Shown here: one piece after another, positions 8,599 through 16,246 of the stretch
Position numbering within the stretch: the stretch's first letter is position 1
Layout: each line of letters opens with the position of its first letter
From: Gemmatimonadota bacterium
Lineage (GTDB): Bacteria; Gemmatimonadota; Gemmatimonadetes; Gemmatimonadales; Gemmatimonadaceae
NCBI GenBank assembly: GCA_016712265.1
Contig: JADJRJ010000031.1
Coordinates: 1,371,297 to 1,435,296 of the forward strand
Direction of reading: 5' to 3'
DNA length: 64,000 nucleotides
The notes under the pieces: generated by a model
Told to the model about the DNA's origin: nothing
What the model saw: only the letters and a program-made list of their open reading frames with translations
Databases searched by the model: none
Program-made: the position numbers and the translations under genes

Positions 8599-11298
8599 TC
8601 ACGGGGCGAGCAGCAACACGCGCACGGGTGTCGACACGATCGCCGTCGTGGTGCCGTCGCCGCGCTGCCCGAAGGTTCCTGGGCCCCAGCACCAGACTTC
8701 CCCCAGGGTGTTCACAGCACAGACGAGTGAGCCGTTAGGCCCGGAAGCCGGACCGACGTCGATGCGGGGCAGTGCCAGCGCCGGGCCCGGAACCGCGAGG
8801 TTGGTGGCGATCGTGGGCACCGGCTGGCTGCCTGTGGTGGTGCCGTCGCCGAGCGATCCGAGGTCACCACGCCCCCAACAGTAAACTGTGTGGGTCGCGG
8901 AGACCGCGATGCCGCAGGTGGTCTCACCGCCAACGCTCAGCCGCAGGAATTGCACGCCTGGGGCGACCATGGTCGGGGGAGCGATCGTCGCATCGACGAG
9001 TCCATCGCCCACCTGTCCACGCGTGCGATCACCCCAGCACCACGCGCGCGAGGTGGAGTCGAGCGCGCATGTGTGCACGAGGCCCCCATCGATGCGGGCG
9101 AAGGTTGTCCCTCCGGGGACCGCGAGCGGGGTCGGTACCATGGCTCCGACGATCGCGGGGTCGGACCCCAGCTCGCCGCGGGCGTTCCCGCCCCAGCAGA
9201 AGGCGGCGCCTGCAGCGGTCAGGGCACAGGTGTGGCTTTCTCCCGCGGCGATGTCAGTGAAGCGCAGGCCGCCATCCTGCACGCGCTGTGGCAGGATCAC
9301 GGGTGACCCCGCCGATCCGATGCCGGTCTGGCCTTCGGCGTTCCAGCCCCAGCACCACGCCTCCCCCTGCGCCGTGAGCCCGCAGGTATGGTATCCCCCG
9401 GCGGCGATCTTCGAGAACGACACCCCACCCGATTGCGGTGGGAGTGGGGTGGACTGCACCCCGCCGATCGCCCCGTTGCCTAACGCGGCGAACGCGTTGA
9501 GCCCCCAGCAGAAGGCCGTGCCGCCCGCGAGTCCACACGTGTGGGCGTACCCCGACGTGAGGTCGGAAATCGGGAACGGCGTGACCACTCGAAGCGGGAC
9601 CGAGGACAGGGGTGGGACGGTCGTGCCGATACCGAGGGCGCCGTTGGCATTCTCACCCCAACACTGGATGGTGGTGGTCATCGTGGCGCACCCATGCGAC
9701 GTGGCAGCGGTGACTCCTTCGATGACGGCGCAATTGACCGCCAGGTCTGCGGTCACGCTCCCACCGCTCGGGACGGCCACGTGGCTCGGCGTCACGCCAC
9801 ACCCCGGCGGGAGTCCGGTCACCCCCAGCGTGTGGTCACCGGCCGGAAGCGACAAGGCATACATCCCGGATGCGTTCGTGGCGCCGGTAGTCCCAACGTT
9901 GGAGGACACCGTCGCGGCACCGAACGGCCCACGGGTCGTGCTGGCCACGATGCCGGATACGCCTCCAGGCGCCGGAGGCAGCGGCGCCGCAATCGTCCAG
10001 CCCGCGTGCCAGGGAATATTCGTGGCGATGAGGCCGGCCGGGGCTACTGCGCCGATGTAGGGTGCGGAAACGAAGAATGGGTCGGCGGGTGTTGCGGCTG
10101 GCGGTAGTGTGACCGCGTCGGTCCCGGGCCGGGGGCGCGCATCGGGTGTGATGAGGTTCTCCGCGCCAATGAGCAGCTGCTGCACCTGCGTCGGGCTGGT
10201 GACGATGCGGCTCGCGTTCGCCGGGTCAGCGAGCCACTGGGCCTCGACGTCCGGCGATGTGTAGCCGAGGCAGGTGGGATCGGCGTCGGGGTCACCCGGG
10301 GTCGTCGCGCCGGCTACGAGGACGTGGGTCAGGACCGGCGGGTCGATGCTGAAGGGGATGCAGGTGGAGGCGTCGGCGAGCCCGAAAGCGACGGGAGGCC
10401 GGAAGGCGAGAACGTTGCGGAGCTCGCCGGACGTGCCGCGGGCGAGGACGATGGCCGTGGCGGTTGCGTGGAAGGGATTGGCCGGGAGCGAGGGTGCGAC
10501 GATTGTGACATTGTGCAGGACGGGAGCAGAGCGGGGGACGCCCTGCGTATTCGCGCTGTCGTCGGCGGCGGCGTTGCTTGCAAGCATCCCGCCATGCTGC
10601 CAGGCGGCGTCCTGCTGAATGGCGACAAACTGTGCGTTGCCACGCCATCCGCCGAGCCAGGTGAGGCCGTACTCTCGGTTGGCGGTGAGGAAGGCATGGC
10701 GCAGCCCCACCGTGCCCCCGACGATCCGGAGTCCGTCGCGGCGGCTGCGGTTGACCTGCACGAAGTCGATGGTGGTGCCACGCCCGACGCCCAACAGCTG
10801 CAGTCCGTCGCGGGCATGTTCCACCCGGACGTAGCGAAGGACCCCCGAGGAATCGGCGTCATCGCAGCCGCCGTAGGCCAGGGCGCCGGCCTGGGTCTCC
10901 CGACAGCCGGAGGGGCCGGTGCCGCGCGCGGCGGGACTGGTCAGGGCCCCGAAGTTGATCCGGGCGTTGCCCCGGATGCTCAGGCCGTCCCAGCATCCCT
11001 CATACGTGGGACGCGAATTGCAGCTGAACACAATGGGCTGGAGGGGCGTCCCGATGGCGATCACACGGGCATCGCGGCTGATGGACAGGGAGGCGCCCGG
11101 AGCGGCCTCGATGCGGGTCCCGGGGGCGATCACGAGCTCGGCGTCCGCGGCGAGCGTCACCGGGCCGTCGAGGGCGACGACCGCACGCCAGGTCAGTCTC
11201 CCATGGATGGTGCCACTGGCCACATGAGTGATCGGGCCGCGCGCGGCGGACGCGGTCGTGAGGAGGCAGAAGACGAGGGGAAGCAACCGACGGGACAT
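8599..11298 (-). CDS. Secreted RCC1-repeat protein with N-terminal beta-helix-like domain
   Basis: 899 residues from ATG 11298, which gives a clean signal peptide (MSRRLLPLVFCLLTTASAA). Residues ~20-430 are a beta-helix-like domain that closely resembles the C-terminal half of the cohesin/dockerin lipoprotein at 24.9-27.2 kb; both contain CDDADSSGVLRYV or CNDADSSGVLRYV and end in N-I-P-W-[HY]-A-G-W. A two-Cys carboxypeptidase-regulatory-like module follows (LPPGCGVTP to VNC). The C-terminal ~350 residues are RCC1/BNR-type propeller repeats, each with CWG and a G-x-L/T-G-x-G block. Such propellers bind ligands; the target is unknown. It is secreted, without a lipobox, and divergent from the Big2 lipoprotein gene. 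Confidence 0.8.
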   Translation of the reverse strand: MSRRLLPLVFCLLTTASAARGPITHVASGTIHGRLTWRAVVALDGPVTLAADAELVIAPGTRIEAAPGASLSISRDARVIAIGTPLQPIVFSCNSRPTYEGCWDGLSIRGNARINFGALTSPAARGTGPSGCRETQAGALAYGGCDDADSSGVLRYVRVEHARDGLQLLGVGRGTTIDFVQVNRSRRDGLRIVGGTVGLRHAFLTANREYGLTWLGGWRGNAQFVAIQQDAAWQHGGMLASNAAADDSANTQGVPRSAPVLHNVTIVAPSLPANPFHATATAIVLARGTSGELRNVLAFRPPVAFGLADASTCIPFSIDPPVLTHVLVAGATTPGDPDADPTCLGYTSPDVEAQWLADPANASRIVTSPTQVQQLLIGAENLITPDARPRPGTDAVTLPPAATPADPFFVSAPYIGAVAPAGLIATNIPWHAGWTIAAPLPPAPGGVSGIVASTTRGPFGAATVSSNVGTTGATNASGMYALSLPAGDHTLGVTGLPPGCGVTPSHVAVPSGGSVTADLAVNCAVIEGVTAATSHGCATMTTTIQCWGENANGALGIGTTVPPLSSVPLRVVTPFPISDLTSGYAHTCGLAGGTAFCWGLNAFAALGNGAIGGVQSTPLPPQSGGVSFSKIAAGGYHTCGLTAQGEAWCWGWNAEGQTGIGSAGSPVILPQRVQDGGLRFTDIAAGESHTCALTAAGAAFCWGGNARGELGSDPAIVGAMVPTPLAVPGGTTFARIDGGLVHTCALDSTSRAWCWGDRTRGQVGDGLVDATIAPPTMVAPGVQFLRLSVGGETTCGIAVSATHTVYCWGRGDLGSLGDGTTTGSQPVPTIATNLAVPGPALALPRIDVGPASGPNGSLVCAVNTLGEVWCWGPGTFGQRGDGTTTAIVSTPVRVLLLAP

Positions 11299-11690
11299 GG
11301 GCACCGGGAGGACGTGGGGACGGGGCCGAATCTGCGGGATCTCGGCGGCGGTGCCGTCACGCGCGTGAACCGTGGTCATCACCGGCCGGTCACGCTGACC
11401 GGCCCGCGTCGGTCGGGTCCTCGGCAAGCTGCGGAGTGTTAGGTGAGCGGTCCTCGGGCGATCGGTCCTGCCCTGGTCACCGTTGTGTCACCACGCGCCG
11501 ACGAGGCCGTCACGGTCGTGCGGCGCGTGTCACGGTGTCGGTGACGTCGCGCAACACTCCTGCACCGAACCGTACGGCTGACTGGCCCCGGTCTCGTGTC
11601 CGCCCAACCTTCGCGTCCCCGCGCACCGCCCGTGGTCGCGCGGTGTCGCCGTGTGCTGAGCCTCCAATTGCCATGTGGGTTGATACGCCG
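11299..11690. promoter_or_regulatory. Divergent intergenic region with several dyads
   Basis: 392 bases between two divergently transcribed envelope genes. It holds a perfect 12-base palindrome (TCACGCGCGTGA, 11357-11368), a perfect 9-bp stem with a 3-base centre (GGCCGGTCA CGC TGACCGGCC, 11384-11404), and GTCAC-N7-GTGAC at 11529-11545. No gene is convincing here. The 11 bases GGCCGGTCACG recur at 15644-15654, just upstream of another lipoprotein gene. Binding sites for a regulator of these genes are plausible but unproven. Confidence 0.4.
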
Positions 11691-14600
11691 ATGGTCCCCT
11701 CCCGATTGACGCGCTTCTGTGTCGTGCTTGGTGCGGTGTTCGCCGCCGCCTGTGGTGACGACGTTTCCATCATTGCCCCGCCAGCGGAACCTGCGATTCG
11801 AGGGATTGGGGTCGCGCCGGTGAACGCGACGCTCAAGCCCGGCGAAACGCTCATCATGGTGGCGCAAGTGACGGCGGACTCCGGCGCGGACCGCGGGGTA
11901 ACGTGGAGCTCGGCAGATCCGCGGCGCGCCACGGTGTCGGCGAACGGGATCGTGACGGCGGTCTCCGAGGGGGTGGTGATCGTCACGGCGACCTCGCGCG
12001 CCCGGCCCGACATTTCTGCGTTTGCCACCATTCAGGTGCTCCCGGCGGCCACCGTGCGATCGATCGGCATTACCCCAGCGACCTTGACGTTGCGCGTGGG
12101 GACCAGCGTGCCGCTGGTGGCGGCGGTGCAGGCCGACTCCGGGGCAGACCGCACCGTGTTGTGGAGCTCGGCCGACCCGAGCCGCGTCTCCATCTCGAGT
12201 ACCGGCGTTGTCACCGGATTGGCGGAAGGGGTCGCTGTGGTCACGGCGACGTCGCGCGCGCGCCCCGAAGTGTCGGCCTCATCGGCGGTGACGGTGCAGC
12301 CGGCGGCTGGCGTGCGTTCGTTGAGCGTGACGCCAGCGTCCGTGGAGTTGCAGCCGGGGGCGCAGCAGGCGCTGGCGGTGAACGTGCAGGCCGACGATGG
12401 CGTCACCCGCAGCGTGACCTACACATCGAACAATCCCGCGATCGCCACCGTCTCTCCCGCCGGCGTGGTGACGGCCGTTGCGATCGGGACGACGACGATC
12501 ACGGTGTCGGCGGTGGCGTCGCCTAACGTGACTGCGACCGCCATCGTCAGCGTAAAGTCGCCGGCGCCGCCGCAGGTGTCGATCCAGTCGATCACGAAGG
12601 GCGGAACCGGTTTCCCCGTCAACCTGCAGGGTGCGGGTGGGCAGCTCGATGTCACGATCAATGTGGCCCCCGGCCAGGACCCCCTGTCGACGGTGGACCT
12701 GATCGTGAACCAGAACGGGTCCGACATCCTCGTCGCCACGCAGGCGTTCCTCGGCGGCGGCGCAACGGCGGGCCGGGCGGACGCAGCGCAGGCATCCACC
12801 GCGCCGATCGTCCTGTCGTTCCGCACGGAACTGTACGATCCGGAGACGGGTGAGGTGCGCATGAAGAACGGCCCGGTTGCGCTGCGCGCGGTGGCGAAGT
12901 CCGTGGCCCCGGGCAGCGGGACGGCTCAGTCGGCATCCAACACGGTATTGCTGACCCTGTTCAATCCCGATGGCTTTCATGTGACGATGCAGGCGCTGAG
13001 CTCGACCTCGCAGTTCAATGCCAACGACGCGAACGGACGCGCGTGGGTGCAGGCGGGTCGAGGGCTGGTGGTCCGTAGCGTCCCGGTCTCGTTCTCCGGG
13101 CGGGTGATCGGCTTGCGCACCATTGCCTTTCCCGGCGAGGCGCCGGTGGCCAACCTGGTGTCGACGCGTACTGGCGTCTCGGTTGACACCCTCGCGTTGA
13201 ACGGTTTCAGCGCGCCAACCACGGGTGAGGCGTACCTGAATGGTCAGTTCCCCGCGATGACGGCGGCCAGCACGCTGGGCGAGACCATTGCCTTGGCCGG
13301 AACGGCGGGGACGTCGGGGGCCGGCGTGCTCAATGCCCAGCCGCAGGTCACCTCAGGCGAACGTCTCACGGGCCTCCGCGTGGACAACGCACCGCCGCCT
13401 TCGGGTGCGACCTTCGTCATCTCCACGGCCTCGGCCAACAGCAATAACTGGATCAACGGCACCTATCCGTTCGAGTCGGGACTCAGTGGCTTGGTGGGGG
13501 ATGCCGGGGTCGGGCTGGCCGGTTCCAACACGACGCCAACGGCCGCCAGCGCCCTCGTGGAGTTCCGGATCACCGGTGGCGCGCTCACGGATACGGTCGT
13601 GGCGACCCAGGGAAGCGCACTGGCGGCGACGACGACCCACCTGGCCTACAAGGGTGTTGCGCGCTATGCCGACCGCCTCGGCAACCGACGCGAGGTGCCG
13701 TTGACCGGGTCTGGCGTGAACCCTCTCGCGACTTTTGGGGTGGACCTCGTGGCGCCGACCGCGCGTTACCTGACCAGTCCACCCCCAGGGGCCGCCACGA
13801 TCGGCTTCTCCTCGGATTCGGTGTACACCTCACTGACGGACGTCGGCCTGTCGCCCTTCGTGTTCGGCATCGAGGCGATTGATGACCGCAGCGGGTTCGG
13901 CGCCACCCCGGTTGAGGTGACGCTGGAGCGACACTCGCAGCCCAATCCCTCGGGCTCGTTCCTTGGCACGCGCACCTGCGTGATCGGCACCGCGGTCAAT
14001 GGCACGTGTACGGCGGGCGCCGTGGCCTTCGCGGGCTCTCCCCTCACCGATGGGTACCGGCAGCTCACCACGGCGCTCGATGGCACGACCGGGCTCGAGG
14101 GCTACTACGGGTGGGTGGGTCTCGTGCGCGACCAGGCGGGGAACGCGAGCAGCGTGTTGCGCAAGCGCGTGCTCTATGACCAGGGCACCGGCGCCTCGGC
14201 GCCGCTGGTGGCCACGGCGGGCGCGCCCGCGTTCATGCGGGGCGGCCAGGCGGTGACCTTCGTCCCGGTCGCCACCGACAATGTTGAGCTGACGAAGGGC
14301 CAACTGTACGTCGGCTACCCGAACCTGCCAACGACCACCATCCTGGCCTATGAAGGCGGAGCGGCGGGATCCTTCGCCATCGGGACCGCGTTTGACTCGC
14401 TGTTGACGTCACCAATTTCAGGTGGGCCCGGCTTCACGATCTCCCACTTTATCCGTGCGATCGAGAGCACCGATGTCGCGCACGCGCCGCAAGCCTACAA
14501 CGCGGCGACCGTCAAGCCGAACGCGACCAATGTGGTCGTGCGTGATGTGCCGAACCTCGTGCCCGCGACCCTGGCCGCAAATGCGGTGATCCTGCCCGGG

Positions 14601-14957
14601 ATGGTGGAGACGCCAACGGGGACTCCGGGGTTTGCCAACCTGACCGGCCAGCTGGCGCTGCTGAAGTGGCGTCCGTTCACGGGATCCGGCTTCATTCGCA
14701 TGGAAGCCGTGGGGCCGAGCGGCCAGACCGATTCTCCGTTTGCCCGCGTCTACCTGGCCAAGCTGGAGGCGGGCATTGCGCCGAATGCCCAGGTCTGGCG
14801 TATCCTGAGTGAACAGACAGCTGCGACGAGCCAGGACAACGGGCTTGAGCGTGTCTGGAAGTACGATCTGGGGACCAGTCTCTCGGCCGGTTCCTACATC
14901 GCGATCGGCGTCACTGACGACGGCGACGCGATCGTCTCACAGGTGATCGTGATCTAG
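11691..14957 (+). CDS. Large lipoprotein with three Big2 Ig-like domains
   Basis: 1088 residues from ATG 11691; ATG 11673 is an alternative, and both give a lipoprotein signal ending AAAC. Three consecutive Big2 domains cover about residues 36-115, 120-200 and 205-285. Each has the W-S-S-A-D-P or Y-T-S-N-N-P strand followed by G-[IV]-V-T-[AG]. The repeats are also visible as near-repeats in the DNA with a period of roughly 255 bases. The remaining ~800 residues are beta-rich, with modules I do not recognise. Big2 domains occur in adhesins and surface proteins, so this is probably a surface-exposed adhesive or structural lipoprotein. Its stop overlaps that of the convergent gene in CTAG (14954-14957). 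Confidence 0.82.
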   Translation: MVPSRLTRFCVVLGAVFAAACGDDVSIIAPPAEPAIRGIGVAPVNATLKPGETLIMVAQVTADSGADRGVTWSSADPRRATVSANGIVTAVSEGVVIVTATSRARPDISAFATIQVLPAATVRSIGITPATLTLRVGTSVPLVAAVQADSGADRTVLWSSADPSRVSISSTGVVTGLAEGVAVVTATSRARPEVSASSAVTVQPAAGVRSLSVTPASVELQPGAQQALAVNVQADDGVTRSVTYTSNNPAIATVSPAGVVTAVAIGTTTITVSAVASPNVTATAIVSVKSPAPPQVSIQSITKGGTGFPVNLQGAGGQLDVTINVAPGQDPLSTVDLIVNQNGSDILVATQAFLGGGATAGRADAAQASTAPIVLSFRTELYDPETGEVRMKNGPVALRAVAKSVAPGSGTAQSASNTVLLTLFNPDGFHVTMQALSSTSQFNANDANGRAWVQAGRGLVVRSVPVSFSGRVIGLRTIAFPGEAPVANLVSTRTGVSVDTLALNGFSAPTTGEAYLNGQFPAMTAASTLGETIALAGTAGTSGAGVLNAQPQVTSGERLTGLRVDNAPPPSGATFVISTASANSNNWINGTYPFESGLSGLVGDAGVGLAGSNTTPTAASALVEFRITGGALTDTVVATQGSALAATTTHLAYKGVARYADRLGNRREVPLTGSGVNPLATFGVDLVAPTARYLTSPPPGAATIGFSSDSVYTSLTDVGLSPFVFGIEAIDDRSGFGATPVEVTLERHSQPNPSGSFLGTRTCVIGTAVNGTCTAGAVAFAGSPLTDGYRQLTTALDGTTGLEGYYGWVGLVRDQAGNASSVLRKRVLYDQGTGASAPLVATAGAPAFMRGGQAVTFVPVATDNVELTKGQLYVGYPNLPTTTILAYEGGAAGSFAIGTAFDSLLTSPISGGPGFTISHFIRAIESTDVAHAPQAYNAATVKPNATNVVVRDVPNLVPATLAANAVILPGMVETPTGTPGFANLTGQLALLKWRPFTGSGFIRMEAVGPSGQTDSPFARVYLAKLEAGIAPNAQVWRILSEQTAATSQDNGLERVWKYDLGTSLSAGSYIAIGVTDDGDAIVSQVIVI

Positions 14958-15616
14958 TCTGGATTGGCCAGGTCGGCTGCGAGGACCAAATGGAGGCGCA
15001 CGTCCCGCACGGTGGGCTCCGCGTCAAAGCCGATGGTGCGCCACTCCGTGGCGTCACCGGCGGCGACGGGGGCGGCGAACCGCTTGAACCGGGCGCAGGT
15101 GGGGCCGGGTGGCAGGCAGGGGGTGGAGCGCCAGTAGTCGAAGGGAAGGCCGTCCCAGTCCACCGAGGGGGAGACGGTCCCACTGCCGGGCACGGCGATC
15201 CGCAGCTCGTTAGGCGAGGTGACCGTAATCCCACCCGGGGTGGCGAGCGCTTCGACACGCGCGGCAAACAGGTAGATGCCGCCGCCACCATCCGGCGCCG
15301 TGGGAAACGTGGGTGTCACGAGGCGTGTGCGCGTGAGGCGATTGTGGATGCGCACGCTGGCGGTGACGCGCACCCACCCGGGTCGCACGGCGCCGACCAT
15401 GGAGCGACGCAGGTCGCGCACCTCAACGGCGAGCGCGTCCTGGCCGAGCAGGGAGTGGAAGGCGAGCGACGGCGCGGGCGCCCCAACGAGCGAGACGTCG
15501 TGCACCAGCGCGAGGCGCGCGATGGCCGGGGGCAGCGGTGGCGGCGGCGTGACCTCAGCGGTCACGGCGCTGCGGCAGGCCACCAGGCTGGTGAGGAGCA
15601 GGAGATGGGGGCGCAT
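14954..15616 (-). CDS. Small lipoprotein of the novel 'DWDG / PTV-D-R' domain family
   Basis: 220 residues with a lipobox (SLVAC, Cys14). I know no named family. The body aligns by eye with the N-terminal domain of the lipoproteins at 22.7 and 29.2 kb. Shared blocks are V-x-V-T-x-x-[FV]-[DR]-[IL]-x-N-[RK]-L, then TPTFPTAP where the others have LPTWP-PP, then GGITVTSPNEL, SVDWDG, and the ending DAEPTVRDVRLHLVLAADLAN (DPTVGDFRVKMILAADL in the others). It has this domain alone, without C-terminal modules, so it defines the domain's limits. GTTACACG direct repeats lie 37-65 bases upstream. The function is unknown; it is probably a periplasmic or surface lipoprotein. Confidence 0.75.
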   Translation of the reverse strand: MRPHLLLLTSLVACRSAVTAEVTPPPPLPPAIARLALVHDVSLVGAPAPSLAFHSLLGQDALAVEVRDLRRSMVGAVRPGWVRVTASVRIHNRLTRTRLVTPTFPTAPDGGGGIYLFAARVEALATPGGITVTSPNELRIAVPGSGTVSPSVDWDGLPFDYWRSTPCLPPGPTCARFKRFAAPVAAGDATEWRTIGFDAEPTVRDVRLHLVLAADLANPD

Positions 15617-15652
15617 GGCGAAGAGGGGACGTCCGCAAGTGTCGGCCGGTCA

Positions 15653-15681
15653 CGTGTAACAGCCGCTGGCGACCGTGTAAC
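15653..15681 (-). promoter_or_regulatory. Direct repeat GTTACACG, spaced 21 bp, upstream of lipoprotein gene
   Basis: On the gene strand GTTACACG occurs twice (complements of 15653-15660 and 15674-15681), 21 bases apart, that is, two helical turns. The pair starts 37 bases upstream of the lipoprotein start at 15616. This geometry suits a dimeric regulator such as a LytTR-type protein; a LytTR regulator is encoded at 61.7-62.6 kb, but the link is a guess. Confidence 0.3.
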
Positions 15682-15856
15682 GCTTCCCGATACACAACAC
15701 CGCGTGAATGCGGACCGAAGCGTTGCGCGCTCTCTACCACGCGCCAATGGCCGGACGCGCCCGGGAGGGCGATCATCCCTTCCCACGCGCCGCCGTGGCT
15801 GGAGGCCTAACGAGTCATGGCCCGGCCGCCGGGCAGCGCCCAGCGAAGGACGAGGA

Positions 15857-16246
15857 GTGGCCAAGCGACGTTCACGGACCAGGGTAGGCAGGGATCGGCC
15901 GCGTCCGACGACATCCGCACCCTCCGCCCTCCTGATCCCCATCGCGGCCCACCGGCTCACCGCGCCCGTCATCCACGGGGGCAATCTCTATCGCGTGATC
16001 GAGAGTGCCGCCGGCCAGTGCGTCCTGCAGGAGTGGTGCGCGGGCTACTGGATGCCGAGCCTGCTTCCGCTCTACGAACTCAACGATGCCCGCCTCGCCT
16101 CGGAGCGGGACCTCGCCGAACGACAGGTGCCCATCGCGGACCGCCAGGTGACCACAGCGTCACTGGCATGGACCGCGCCGACTCTTACCCGCTTGCCCCA
16201 CCAAGAGAGTGTGGCACGCCAGAGGAAATTGCATGTCAACCAGTGA
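15857..16246 (+). CDS. Possible small protein upstream of the TonB-dependent receptor
   Basis: 129 residues from GTG 15857, which is preceded by AAGGACGAGGA at 15846-15856, a reasonable ribosome-binding site. The N-terminus is basic (AKRRSRTRVGRDR). The middle (GGNLYRVIESAAGQCVLQEW, then GYWMPSLLPLYELNDARL) looks like folded protein. The frame runs 14 bases into the receptor gene, giving possible translational coupling. I recognise no family. If it is not a gene, the stretch 15617-16232 is ~615 bases of leader or promoter sequence with no other convincing coding content. Confidence 0.35.
   Translation: MAKRRSRTRVGRDRPRPTTSAPSALLIPIAAHRLTAPVIHGGNLYRVIESAAGQCVLQEWCAGYWMPSLLPLYELNDARLASERDLAERQVPIADRQVTTASLAWTAPTLTRLPHQESVARQRKLHVNQ

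Noticed and set aside
10324..11442. Plus-strand frame opposite the RCC1 gene
   Set aside because: Very Gly/Asp/Arg-rich and not protein-like; the minus strand has clear domain repeats.
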